64,000 nt of DNA, taken from Yamagishiella unicocca. Lineage: Eukaryota > Chlorophyta > Chlorophyceae > Chlamydomonadales > Volvocaceae. Shown piece by piece: positions 41,501-54,100 of the stretch. The stretch is taken from positions 558,001 through 622,000 of the forward strand of contig BDSL01000029.1 of NCBI GenBank assembly GCA_003116995.1, written 5' to 3'. Position 1 is the stretch's first letter. The number at the start of each line of letters is the position of its first letter. The position numbers and the translations under genes are program-made. The notes beneath the pieces were generated by a model. That model saw only the letters and a list, made by a program, of their open reading frames with translations, had not been told where the DNA came from and did no database searches.

Positions 41501-44500
41501 CCGACCCCGCCACCGCGCTCGCCTCCCTCTAGCTGCCCGCCTTGATGGCGACCGTGGCCATGATCATGACCATGAGGGTGGTGGTGGTGCTGCTGGTGCT
41601 GGTGGCGGCGGTGGCCCTTTGCGTCGCTCATATCGCTGTCGGCTGCAGCAGTCCCGGTGTCTGCCGCCGAATTGCTTCCTGGCGACGCTGCGCTGCTTGG
41701 TCCCTGGCCCCCATGAACAGAGGCCAACTGCTGGAGGCGCGGGACCAGGGGCTCCTCCGCCAGGGCGGGGTCGGAGTTGATGAACACGAAAGCCTGGAGG
41801 ACGGGATGGGACGTGAAGCGCTCAGAGAAGGCCGGATCCGTGTATGACAGTACGACGTACGGAAAGGCCGAGCGAGTTGCTGAGGTTATCTTGGGCGGGC
41901 GGCCAGGGCTCAGGGCGTTGGGCCGTGCGTGCGAACTCCGGCGCGTACGGCGCTGGTTGACGTCGTCAGCGCCTCGCATGCACTTGGAAGGCAAATATCG
42001 TTTTTAATCCGGAAATAGACTGGAAGCACAACTGCACGAATGTACGACAGCGCACGTGCCTGCCAGAACTTGACCAGCTCCATGGTGACGAAGAGGCTGA
42101 TGGGTACGAGGTAGCCGTACAGGATCCAGAACGTGATCGACAGCAGCACGATATACGTCCCCGTCGATAGCCAGTTGCCCTGTACGGGATCGTCCAGCGC
42201 CAGGTGCGGCCGCCGTACACCCTCCCGTTGGCGCCAGGCCCAGCTGACCACCGCGGACGCGACCGACAGCAGCAGCTGCGGGGGTCGCCCGGTTCGTTAG
42301 CAGGTAAGAAACAGCCATGGATAATTTGTCAGTTGCGTGGTCAAGGAACAAGATACGACAATAAGCGAGGCTTCCCTGTGCCCGGATCGAGGTCTATATC
42401 TTGTCGCCCAGTCATTCCCTTGCTCCCCCTCCCAAGCCGCCGCAAGCCGCTAAACACGGGACGCACCTGCAGCACCAGCAGCATCAGGATCTGCTTGTTT
42501 AGGAAGCGGTCGAAGGAGCCCACCTGCACGGCGTACGAATGGACGAGCGACTGTTCAACTGGCGCTAGCAGGTAGATGAGTTCAGAAACGTAGTTGCCGG
42601 TAATGCACAGCCCGCTATACGAAAGGCTGTCGGACGCAACCCAGAAGGCACCCTACGACCCTAAAACCCAATGTAATGCTGTAGTACGAAATCCCGTGCG
42701 TACGATATGTTGTACGACACCACTGCCTCCCCACCGCCCGTCGCTTGACCGCCGTTGACCTGCCTTTATTGGCGGGCGCACGGCATTCATCTGGATCCGA
42801 GTCTGCGGGCCGCAGTACACAGCCAGGCCGAGCACGTATCTACGCGCGAGTACGACGCACACCGTTTGCGAGGAGGCGGGGCCGGAGGAAGGCAGAGGGG
42901 TCGGGGGGGCTTTGCACCAATAAAGCAAGCTGCGGCGGATGCGGCATAAGTGCCCACTCATGGTCCCAGCCGCCCTTGCTCAGTGCTGGGTACAGCCAAC
43001 AGCAGTCGGTGTGTTTTGCTTCTCGGCACCCTCTTCCCCCGGGGAGCCCTCACCCGGAGTTCTTCAGCACGCAGCCTCGCAGCAGCACGTTGTCCATCGA
43101 CAGAGCTACGGGCGGCACTGGCGGCTGGGCTTCGCCGCCCCCACCGCCGCCGCCCCCATCGCCGCCGCCGCTACCACTATCGCCGCCGCCGCCACCGCCG
43201 GCGGCGGAGCCCCTGGGCGGCTGCTCATTCGCGACCTCAGCGGCATCGGGCCCCGCCTCGCCCGCCACCTGTTCCCCTGCTGCCTCCACCGGTGGCGGCG
43301 GTGGCGGCTCAGCGAACAGGCCGCCGCTGAAGGCGTGTAGGCTGCGGCTAGGCGGCTGGCACACCACCAGGGCACGCACCTGGGACAGCAGCTGCGCGTG
43401 TGTATAGACGCGTGGGGAGGGGTGCAGAAAAGTACCGGTTACACGTGTGTGTGCCGAGGGGGAGGGGGAGGGACGGGGGCCGTACATGCCAGCACGCGGG
43501 CACTCGGCGGTGGAATCGACCTTTGGAGAAGTCGCTACACAGCATTAAGTATGACTGTCCAGCCGTCAAAACTACGTCAACGGTCCTCTGCGAGCAACCT
43601 GCGTGCAGCCTGAGGCCTCCTCAACCCTTGCGGCCCTTTTCCCCTTGCCGCGTATTTAATATGTCGATCCACCTGGGGTTTTTCCACCCCCTGCCGGACA
43701 GCCGCGGAGGAGCCCTAGCCGCCCCTGCCCACCTGACGGTGGGATACGCGGGCTGTAGCCGATGCGCCAGATCCTGAGCTGCTGTCGCCTGCGCCGTTGT
43801 CTTCGTCGCTGCTACTGCTGCCTTCTCTGCCACTGCCATTCCCGTTGGCTCCGCCATCACCACCACCTTCACTATCACCGTTGTTGCCGTTACTGCCGCC
43901 AGCACCAACCACATCATTGCCGTTGCCGTGATCATCGTCCCAGCCTGGCAGTCGTACGGCGCGCCGTACTTTGAGGTTGGTCTCGCCGTCCAGGTTTGTC
44001 GTACGTACGAAAGCGATGCCCTCCCGTAACCCCGCCCGCAGCAGCAGCAGGTCGGCTGGCAGTAGCTCGTCGTCCCGCACCTGAGGGGCCCCGGGGGGTC
44101 AAGCGGCGGAGCCCGCGCCGGAGGCAGAGGCAGCCATACTTGTGTGTGGCAGAAACCCTGGCGACGGTCGGAGGCTACCGCGCTGGCAATGAGGGACGGG
44201 GGAGGTGATGCCGATGCTGCGGTGGAACCGGCAGCAGGTGCAGCAGCTACACACGTAAGTTTGGAATGGATATCGCCGAGGGTACGGTGTCGTACGGCTA
44301 ACTGGCGGGCTCGCATGCCGTACGACGCAGGCAGGCTTGCGGGCGCGGATAGGGGCGTACGGCACGTGGGCCGTCCTACCTCGAGGACGTCTCCCACGCG
44401 CACGTCCTCCCACAGGACCTCTTGGACGTGGCCTGTGGGTCGGAGGGGCGGGAGGGCGGGAGGGCGGCAGGGCGAGGGCACGATGTGGGCGGAAATGCCG

Positions 44501-46559
44501 GCAGGGCCCCCCCTTGGCTATAACCATACGTGGGGGTTTGTACAACCAAAAACCGGTTGCTCGACATGAGAAGGTTAGCTGGCGGACAGGTAGCAGCAGC
44601 GACATGACGTCATAGCACGTGTGGGACGGGAATTCTTTGTCGAACATGTGGTGTGCTTCCTGGCCAAAAGAGGAAATCCCCCTGACGGCCGAGTCACTGC
44701 CGCTGCGAGGCGCCGCCGAGCCCCAGCCCCACCCGGCTACCCACCATCGGTCCCCAGCCCCACCCGGCTACCCACCATCGGGCCCCAGCCTGCGAGTCAC
44801 CGCCCGGTTGGTGGCCCGGTCCTCCAAGTGCCGCCGCACGTCCTCCACTGCAGACTTCGGACGCGGTAGCACAGGCAGCGGTAGCACAGGCAGCGGGGCA
44901 GCGGGGCGCGATTAATTGCACGAACAGCAACGTGTACGGTCATGGCATAGCAAAGCATTTAGCATAGCTTGCTGAGTAGTGGTAGTGATCTTGACGTGGC
45001 ACCTCCCGCCCCACACACCTCCACCTCCTCCCGGCTCCGGCGTCCGCCGCCTGTCCCTCCTCTTTTTCACCTCCCGCGCCCCCTCGGCCTTCCCCTCCTG
45101 TCCCTCCTTCGCTTCACTCCTTCCTCCGCCCCTCGAGTAATCTCCCTCAGTTCTTTCCTGTAGCCCCCTCGGTTCTTTCCTGTAGACCCCCTCGGTTCTT
45201 TCTTGTAGACCCCCTCGGAGCGTACCTTGACAGCGCTGACCGCCACCACGAACACCAAGGCGGCAGTGCTGCCGATGCCCGAAAAGGGCGACACCACCCG
45301 CCACCACGACAGCGCCGCCTGCAGCAGGAAGTAGAGATAGGCCACCCGGGAGAACACCTCGAACAGGAAGACGGGGGCGAAGGTGAGGAGGGTGTACTTG
45401 GAGGTCACCACGCGGTTGACGGCGGGGGCGGGGGCGAGGGCGAAGGAGGAGGCAGCAGAGGCGACAGAGGCGGAGGAGGAGGTCGGGGGGCCGATGGCGG
45501 AAACGGCGGCATTGGCAGAGGCAGAGGCCGCTCGCATCACTGGAACGGCGGCGGAGGGTCCGGCGGCGGAGGGCCCGGCGGCGGAGGGTCCAGCTGGCGG
45601 GGCCAGCGCGGCGTCGGCGGCGCCGCCATCGTTGCTATCGCTGCCGCTGCTTTCGCTCGCGCTCCAGGCGGCCAGGGGTGCAAGTGCACCGCCGCCGCCG
45701 CCGCCGCCACTGTCGCCGCCGCCCCCGCCGCCCCCGCCGCCGCTGCCGCCACCACCGCCACCACCGCCACCACCGCCACCACCGCCACCACCGCCACCGC
45801 CGCCGCTGCCGCCGCCACCGCCAGCTGGAGGCGTGACTTGCTGCTTCTGTCGCTGACGGCCCCAGCCCAGCAGCCCACAGCAGAGGCGCCCTCGGGACCA
45901 CAACACGCTCCACGCCGCTGCCGGCGCCAGGTCCTGAGCAGCCGCCGCCCGCACGTCCAAACGAACTTGCCACTGGGCCACAGCGGCGGCGGCATGTGGC
46001 CGCAGCGATGATGCTTGGGGCCGAACTGCACGCGCGCCCGGGGCTGCCGCCGCCGCTGGTGACGTCAGCGCCGACGACGGTCCAGCCGTCGCCGCCGCCG
46101 ACTTGTCTTCCTCCGACGGCCGCGGAACTAGGCTGATGGCGTCGTTGTTGCGGCGACTCGGCGCTCGCTCTCGGCCCTTACTCCTTCTCGCTCTCGCTTC
46201 TGAGGGCTCTAGCCCTGGTCCTCTTCGTAGTCCGGATCCCCCCGACGCCGACCCTGACGCCACCTCGGACGATGGCGCTGGCTGATCAACCTGCAGGCGG
46301 TCCGACGTGAGCGTGGGGCGGTTTGCCGCGTTCGGCCAATCATGACCCGTGGGTCCGCGTCATTTTTCCGACCTTTCAGGCATTGTAGGCGGCAAGCAGC
46401 GGATCCGAGGCCGCAAATACCCGCAATTCGTAACAAGGACCTAACCTGGCTTTCGCAGCGCCAGCATGCCCATGCGAGGCGGCGGAGCGGGTCCACTGAT
46501 AGTCGAGCGACTGGTTCCGACCGCTGTGCTTCCGGCGAGGGTCCATGCGTGAGGTCCAT
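32536..46559 (-). CDS. P4-type ATPase, phospholipid flippase, greatly expanded by low-complexity inserts
   Basis: Twenty-five minus-strand exons join in phase: 46559-46446, 46290-45226, 44854-44776, 44432-44380, 44080-43733, 43379-43054, 42839-42764, 42523-42467, 42275-42060, 41793-41348, 41165-41078, 40748-40377, 39955-39636, 39189-38952, 38594-38394, 37854-37689, 37088-35959, 35635-35591, 35282-35211, 34963-34861, 34550-34468, 34369-34250, 33860-33651, 33516-33389, 32830-32536 (about 2116 residues; the family usually has 1100-1300). Landmarks in order: [20 protein letters not shown] before TM1; actuator [13 protein letters not shown]4 PISL with [16 protein letters not shown]; phosphorylation motif DKTGTLT (Asp about 906); [10 protein letters not shown] and TKGADSVM in the nucleotide domain; [27 protein letters not shown]; then C-terminal membrane segments and a basic tail after [12 protein letters not shown]. 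All catalytic motifs are intact. It should move aminophospholipids to the cytosolic leaflet of Golgi or plasma membrane. Extra length is Gly, Ala, Gln and Arg runs in loops. The first exon is a phase-consistent guess. Confidence 0.9.
33123..33325. repeat. Minisatellite, 32 bp x 6 (plus partial)
   Basis: Six copies of a 32-bp unit GAGGAAGGCGAGGTTAAGAT..., ending GCGGACA, start at 33123, 33155, 33187, 33219, 33251 and 33283, with a partial seventh. The array lies in the last intron of the flippase gene (32831-33388), just beside the probable GC donor at 33388. Confidence 0.95.
35290..35345. repeat. 15-bp tandem repeat x about 4
   Basis: Units of TCAAGAGGTAAGGTG with variants, in the flippase intron directly before (on the minus strand) the exon starting at 35282. 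Confidence 0.85.
35670..35765. repeat. 21-bp tandem repeat x about 4-5
   Basis: Units AGGCGCTCAGTAGCGGACCTA with variants, in the flippase intron adjacent to the exon starting at 35635. Confidence 0.85.
37195..37300. repeat. 23-25 bp tandem repeat x 4
   Basis: Units GGTGCCTACCAGCTGTAGAA with short A-run variation between copies, in the long flippase intron 37089-37688. Confidence 0.85.
37868..37999. repeat. 38-bp tandem repeat x 3 carrying the intron motif
   Basis: Three copies with an exact 38-bp period (motif starts 37905, 37943, 37981). Each contains CCGGTTACACGACATG or CCGGTTGCACGACATG; on the gene strand this reads ATGTCGTGTAACCGG. The array lies close to the acceptor of the exon starting at 37854. 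Confidence 0.9.
39451..39600. repeat. Minisatellite, 10 bp x 15
   Basis: Fifteen head-to-tail copies of TCCAAGTACT, the last few with single substitutions (TTCAAGTACT, TCCAAGTGCT). The array is inside flippase intron 39190-39635, beginning about 35 bp from the donor of the exon ending at 39636. Confidence 0.97.
41216..41325. repeat. Minisatellite, 12 bp x 9
   Basis: Nine copies of ACCTGGGGCCGC in the short flippase intron 41166-41347, taking up most of that intron. Confidence 0.97.
45655..45835. repeat. Triplet repeat coding for poly-Gly
   Basis: An interrupted array of CCGCCACCACCG triplets inside flippase exon 2. On the minus strand it encodes an almost pure glycine run in the N-terminal cytosolic tail, ahead of the conserved TSKYTLLTF block. 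Confidence 0.95.
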
Positions 46560-48166
46560 AGCATTTGACGATGTTGGCTGCCTAATGGCGCCTTAAGGCT
46601 CGCACCGATGCAGCAAGCGGACCCGGTACCGTTCGCCAACTTTCCACCACCAGATTTGCAGCAGCCAGCGCCCAGAAGTCACACGGGCGGAAAATTAGCG
46701 GATGGCTTGTGTTGAGACGATGAAACCATCGGTACGGGCGATAATCGTAGATTGTACCGCAATCGATTGTTCGGAAGTTTTAGGTCGAGCGACGCTACTC
46801 ACGAAGAGTTCCGTAAATCAAGCTCTGTGATGTTTGTGTTTCAGCTCCAGCCGGGCTACCAGGATAACAAAGGGAATGGTGTCGAGTTGGACGTCGTGTC
46901 GAGCTGCGTCACAACGCCACGCGAAGTCGAGAGGGTTCATAAGCAAAAACATATAGAGAAATGACGTTGACGCGTTATGTGCTTTAGTGCATCTAGGCAT
47001 CTCATCTATCTTGCGCAGCGGGATGCAAAGCAAGCGAATTACACGGTAGGTCGGGCACACATAAATTTGCATAGGCTCAGAAGCGTGAGTGGCCGCTCAC
47101 TTTGGCCATGCGTCCCCTGAAGCGCTAATAACTTAAGTATAGCGCCCGCTGCTTTGAAACAGCACGGTGTCTTGAGTCGACGCAGAGCCCTGCCGAGTCC
47201 ATATTTAGTCGTGCTACATGTCGCCTAAATATGCCTTCGTGTCATATGCCCGTCTTGCTACACTCGGCCCATATGCATCGCGCCTCCTGAGGTTTACGGA
47301 CAGACTAACTGGGATAGTATGGCCCCTCCGACCGGCACATAAAAAACCTCTTTGATTCCATTTCACAACATACAGGTCATTTTGTGCGTGCATTTCCATT
47401 GTAAACCGCTTTGGTGGGGACTCAACATTTGCGTCACGGCATGGCGTTAAACTGCCGCCCAAATAACAATTCAAAATTGCAACGGTGATCCTCTACCTAG
47501 GCTGGTCGCGTTCTTCAAGAAATTCCGACTTTTACGTACGTGATGAAGGCGTGTGCCGAGGGGGTCTGGTCCGTCTGGAGCTGTGAAGGCCTAGCCCTTC
47601 TGTTTCCTGCACTAGAACCCATTGCTTGGATGTCCTAACTTTCGGTGTGGTCAGATTGCGGCTGTCCTAACGGCGTAACGGGTGTCTTCTCGATGCCGTA
47701 CCATTTCGCATTCCGCTTGCAGTTCGGCGAGTTCGGGTCATGCTGCTTCATGTCGGATTTCCTTCTGCCAGCAAAATACTAGTTGATGCGCATCCCTGCT
47801 TCAATAATGCTCGTTTTCTGCGTCTCCTAGCTAAGGCCAGAGGCCGGGAAACATGCCCATACTGAAGAGAATTTTCGGGCAAGGGAAGAGCAAGGCAAGG
47901 GCGCCCTTTAAGATTTATGTTATGCTAGCCTAAGGTGGACCACTGCTTACAGTTCGTATATGCCCTCGCGCACAGGCGTCGAACACACTCGTCGCGCTGT
48001 GCATTGGAGACTACAGCCGCATAACTCTGCCTATTATAGGGCAGGAAGCTCACCAGCTTGAGGCTCTCCTTGGTAAGCCGCGCACAGCTTTCTGGCCGCG
48101 TCGTTACCCTGCCACTACTGGTCCGCACTTCTTACAGCCCTTCCATTATTTGCGGGCATTGCCAGT
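46560..48166. other. Divergent intergenic region
   Basis: The region separates the 5' end of the flippase gene (minus) from the caspase-like gene (plus). No open frame has recognisable motifs; composition is less GC-rich than the genes. It presumably holds two divergent promoters. Confidence 0.45.
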
Positions 48167-51100
48167 ATGATAACACGTGGTTGGGCCCTGAACACTGCAG
48201 CGCACGAAGTTGCCGCAGATGACGGCTCGCCGAGCACTAGCCAGCCCGCTCAGCCCAACACGAAGGGCAGCGGACTGGGGCAGCACCAAACTTCATTTAA
48301 AGGTTTTAGACACCTGCTCCAGGTACGGCCGATACAGCGGGCTGTCACCGAAGAGTCACCCTGGGCTAGGCTTTCGGGCGAAAGCTAATACCGGGCAGCA
48401 CTGCATGGTATTGGGGCTAAAACTCAACACAAGATTTAGACAGGCGGCCGGTCGCACTCGGTCAATTGTTGCCCCCTCCCTGCGCAGCACTTCGGCGGCG
48501 GAGGCGGAGCGTCGACCTCATCCCAGGAAGGGGGCGAGGCCGAAGCCCAGCAGCATCTGGCACAATTTCTCAAACATCTCGCGGGATACTCAACCGTATC
48601 GTTTGTCACGGCGGCGGAGGATGGTAAGCGTGGGTTTTGGCGGGACGTGCTGTGCGTGGAAGGAACGGCAGTGTTCCTTACCCGCCCCTCCCGCCTTCCT
48701 GGACACGCCTGTTCCCCACAATACCCCGCTCGTAACCACCTCCGCAACGGTCGTGCTGGCAACTCGTACGGCGCTCGCAGGCCTTGTATCCAGAGACAAA
48801 GTGCTCTCGAAGCTGACTAAGCTTTTCAAACAGTCAACGGCCTCCGTGGTCATCGTATCGTACTGCGGGCCGAGCGATGAGCGGGGCAACTGGCGGCTGG
48901 CTAGCCAGGTGCGTTGAGGCGGTTGGACGGGAGAGCAGGTTTCGGAGCAGTGGTTCACGCGCTGGCTACACGAGCTACTCCTGCAAACACCCTAACCGTG
49001 CATCGTTGCGAAGGGTGTGCTGCTGTCCTCACCCCCGCTCGTCTGTGGCACTGCTTCGGTTCGCCCCTAGAACCTCGCCCGCCTCGATGGAGGCGGCACT
49101 TCTCCAGTATCAATGCCGTACCATACCACGGCACGTGCACACGGTTGGATGCTCCATGCGCTCTTTTCCGTATCTCGTCGCTGTTACAAGCCCTGCCTTC
49201 CACGTGAATGTCCTGGCTGCCTTCTCGTCAAGCGTCACCCTACTATCCTGCCACTCCCTGTCATCGTGCTGCAACCACCAATCGATCAAAGCCGGCCGAT
49301 CCAAACGTTACCCCAACCCCTTCAGATCCCCGCTGCCAGCGTCGGCAGCGGTGCCAGCGTCGGCGGTGGGGTTGGGGGCGGCGGCGTCGTGAGCTTCCGG
49401 GAGGTCTCCATGCTGTGGCAGCGCCACCGCAAGCACAGCCAGCGGCTGGTGCTGCTGCTGGACTGCGCGAACAGCGGCTACTGGGTGTCGGCGCTTCGCC
49501 TCCTAAGCAAGGCGGAGCAGCTGGAGCTGAGTCTGGGGGTGCAGGTGGGAAGGGGCTTGGCGTGGGGTTCGGCTGGAGTTGTGTCTGGGCCGATAGGTGG
49601 GAGGGGCCCAGCAGGTGACGTGGGACTGACCGCTGGGCGGCAGAGTGGCTAGTTGGCGGCTTTGAGACAGACTGGGTTGAAGCACTCTTGGGGATACAGG
49701 TGGCTGGTAGATGAGCGAGGGAACGCGCGCTGGGACAGATCGGGGCCGGGCAGATCGGGCCGATGGGGCGGTTTGCGGAGGCGGTATGGAGCATGGGAAC
49801 GTCGCAGGAAGTCGTCTGGGGCTGCTGCGGTCATCCATTAACAGAAAGATCCGCTTATGGTTGCCTGGAGAATAAGGGGGGAGGAGGGACGTAAGAGCTG
49901 ACAGGGGCTAGAGCCAGGAGACGAGATCCGTCGTGGGAGAATGGGCGCGGCAGGGTTCTGACGAAATTTCGGGAGTCAGAGCATGGGGCCGGCTGCAGCA
50001 GGGTCAAACAGCTCCACGCATCTTCAGCGCCTTCCGGGACCATGTGCCCCATCTCGTGGACGCAACTATCGCTAACTTTTAGCCACCCTTCCCCTTTCCC
50101 TGCACGGCTTTCCTCGCTCGCCCCCTCGCTGCATCTCGAAACGCCTGTTCTAAACGGTGATTCTTTCATACACGGATAACCCCTTCGCTGTAACGGGGTC
50201 TTACCGCTGCCCCCGCCTTCCCCGTGCCACCTGCCGTGCCGACTGCCAGGCGAGCGACTGCTCCGTGGTAGCGACGCAGAACATGCAGCTGACGTACCAG
50301 CCGGGTAAGCCGCGACACGTGCCGTACGGTGTATCCACGCTTGGGGGAATGGCTACTTGGGTCGGGAGGAAGAGAGTTGTGTGTGTATTGCTGAACAGTC
50401 CGAGCAGGAGGGTGCGTGACGAAGACCGTGTGTGTGTAATTGGGAGGTGGGGTTGGGGGGGTCAGCTTGGTAAACCGGTGGGGCACGGGACAACCCGACA
50501 AACCGACAACGGACCTGTTGGATGAGGTGCGGTGACGGTTAGCGAGTGCAGCCGGGAGAGGCACAGGGGAAGGAAGGTTGTGGTATTGCGCTGATGCGTA
50601 TGCGCTAGGCCCAAGTGCTGCAGGGAGGGTGCGGGCCCCAGGGAGGGTGCGGGCCCCAGGGAGGGTACGGCCACCGCTGACAGGGCACGATGCCAGGTGG
50701 CGGCTCGGAAAGGAACGGGGCAGGCCGCTTCAAGGCTAAGAGTTCTGGGGTCTGCGGGGATAAGGGCGGGGGCCGGGGGACGCAACGGGGTGGGATGGGT
50801 CAGCGGCGAGGGGTGGAAGGGGGAGAGGGAACGGGTTTGTGGTGACGGAACGCCGGCCGCTGCAAGACGCCGCGCTAGTCACGCCGCGCGCTGCCGTGCT
50901 CTGGCCCCGCCACCCTCGCTGCATGTACGGAAATACACGTGGTCATGGTCTGCCGTCAGCATCCTCCCACTAAGATCCGGCTGGTTGCGCACCCCTCCAG
51001 GCATCTTCCTCCAGTTTTACCTCTCGAACAACAAGTGGCGGCGAGACAACCACCGCCGCCCAACGCAGCAGGCGACGCAGCAGGGCTCGCAACCGCAGCA

Positions 51101-54100
51101 GCAACAGCACCAAGGGAGTGTTGGTGGTGGCAGCGTGCACGCCCCGGGCCGAGGCGAGCAGTGGCTGCCCGGCATGTTGCCCAGTTACTACGCCACGTGG
51201 CTCAACGACAACCTGGTGGATTACGGCATCGTTCTGCGCTTCTTCAACTCCCAGGTTGGTTGGTTGGTTGGTTTCGGGGCCGAGGACCCGCAGTTCCAAC
51301 CCCTCCCCCGGTACCGTATCCCTCCGTGCCCCACAGTGAAACGTGCGGACCAGGGTCCTGAGGCGATTAGGAAACCATGCAGGGGATGGGTTCTACTTTG
51401 GGTACTTGTTCTCTTACGAAATCATGTGGGGAATGGGTTCCATCTTTCTCTCTCTCCCTCACACTCACACATACTCTATTTGTTACAACACACGGTAATG
51501 TCTCGCACATATAACACGCGGCTTGGCGATAACTTTATCACATCAACACGGCTTAGAGGTAGATTGCCAGCGCGACCACCAACACCCCCGCGCGCCACCG
51601 CTGTCGCCGCCATGGCTCGCATTGAAGGTTGCACCGCACGTCAGCTCCGGCGGCCAGCCCCACGGTGCCGGCGGTGACGCGGACACCGTCGGGAACGCTG
51701 CAGAAGCCATGTGCCGGCCTAGCTCCCTGAAGGACGGCGCCGGGGCTGACCAGGGCTGGCAGTCGAGTACCGCGCTGCTCGCGAAGGCGGAGAGCAACAG
51801 GACGCTTAACAGGCCATCGCGGCTGGGTGACGATGTCACGTCGCCGTCGAGCGACCCGTGGGCCTCTGGGCAGTCAACGGGGCGGGGTCCCTTGGAGCCG
51901 GATGCGTTGGAATGCTCGGCGGACCGTGTGGCAATTCGGGTGAGTTGTAAAGGACTGAAGGCTGTGGCGGGTGGGATGTGGGTACGTAGTCTGGGTGCAT
52001 AAGCCATGGATCCTCGCCCCAACACAAGAGGACTCCAAGCAGGCGCTCGAGTCCTTGGCTTGGAACACGGTCCGGTGCCCTGCGCGCGCCAAACGTCCTC
52101 GTGCACCTCTGCAGACGGCCCTGGCCATGCGGGCGGTGTCAGTGCCCGAATCGGTTCGCCGTCGCTTCTCCTCCCTGGCGGACTACTATAACACGACGAA
52201 CGACAGCTCGGGTCCCTCGAGCCAGCAAGTCGTGGGCTCACCCACAACACCCGACGTGCAGCGCGTGCGGATGAGCACGCCCCAGGCGGACTGGCAGGGC
52301 GGCATAACGTCACCCTCGGCGACATTCAGTGAGTACCGCTCCAGGGGGGGCCTACAGGGGAGGAAACCCGTGGGCACATGGAGGGGTGAGGAGGGCATGG
52401 GGAAGGGCATGTGGGTTAGATAGCCTTTGTTGATGATCGTTTGAGGGGCAGGGCAGAAAACATCCCGGGGGAGAGGATGTTGTCTCCCGCGAGGGCAACG
52501 ATTGAAGATAGCCGCAGCCTTAAGGGGATTGCAAATACGAACTGGGATAGAGAAAATTACGTGGATTGACGTAGAAACACAGGCATTACGACCGCGGACT
52601 GGGCCGTAGGAGTGGCCACTGCGCCGAGAATGGATGTGCCAGTCGTCGGTCCGGGTGTTGGAAGACTTGCCGGAGCCGCAGCGTGCACCTGGCGTTCGAG
52701 GGCATCTAATTTGCGCAGCGTGTGTGCCCATCGATTGAAATCATTGAATGAAGCAACCACCAGCAGCTACCAAATGCACCGGCCACACTTCGACGTGCGG
52801 AATGGGTGCGCTTTAGTTCCGCTGACAGTGTAGCGCCATACGCCCGTTCTTAATACCGACATGGCCAAGGCAGTAGCGAGGGGAAAGGCCCGCAAGTGCC
52901 GCATCCCTCACACGGTCAGTTCCCCATCCCTCCCGTGGCGCGCCGTCCTGAGGGCCCCTGTCCCTTCCTTCCTCCTGGACCGTCCCCTAAACCCTCCTCA
53001 TGTCCCTGGCCCCACGCCCCACGCTCAGCGGCCCACCGCTCGCCGACCCTGCCGGGCGAAGACTCGCTGTACAAGATGTGCAACGACACCGACGGCAGCG
53101 CCAGCACCTTAGCACAGGCCACCTACGTCAACGATGTGGTCTCGCCCTCGGCTAGCGCGTGTGCCAGCATGTTAGTTGGCGGCAACACAGGGGGAAGCGG
53201 CCCGAGCTGCGCAGCCGATGACGGCGCTGGCGGCAGCCTGACTCTGTCCGCAACCGTTCCGCCAGCGGCGGCGGCAAGGCCGCCGGCCTACGCCGCTGCG
53301 GTACACCCGTTCGACATCGACATCGATGACGACAGCACCGGCGGCAGACGAGCCGGCGGCGGCGACGAGCAGATGGTCGTACAGCACAGCGCCAGGTCGG
53401 ATACAGTGGCGATTGCCTGGGACCGGCGCAGCACGCACGCGGAGCGCAGCCTGCTGGAGGACGAGCGGGGCGGGGGCGTTACGTCGTCGTTCACTGGGCC
53501 GAGCTCGCGGCGCGGTGGCTTCGCCAACGAACTCTACGGCGCGCTGCACGAGGTCGCGTGAGTGTTGGTTCGGGAGGGTTGGGGTTTTATGGCTTTTCGG
53601 ACATAGTGGGGGCCGCGGCGACGGGCCAAGCCTGCGGAAGCGGGGTCAAAGGACGGGGCCGGGGCGCTGGGAGCAGCAGGACGGGCTGTGCGTTTGTGGT
53701 TACTTGAGCCGTTAGGGAGTTGGCGTCGGAGCTGGAAACACCGGCCTGCGGTGGTTATGTATGTGTGGCAGGCGGCCGCGGCTCCTGGGCAGCCGTTGCC
53801 GTGGGTCAGCTTAGCAGCGGCTGTTCCAGGGCGAGCGGCAGCCTGCTATCCTACTACCTCTTAACCCCTTGCCTTCCTCATCTGACGTCACCGTGACCAT
53901 ATTCCGACCCGCGGGTCATCGAAGCCAGCTGCCCCGCCCTTGCCTCGCAGCACGGAGCGCCGGCTGTGGGCACGGCGCGCGCCGCTGGAGGGGGACGAGA
54001 CCATGGACACCTTGATGCAGGACGCCGACCTCGAGCGGAGAGCCTCCAACGCCAGTCTGCCATCCATAATACTTCCGCGCGATATGGCGTGCGCCGCCGC

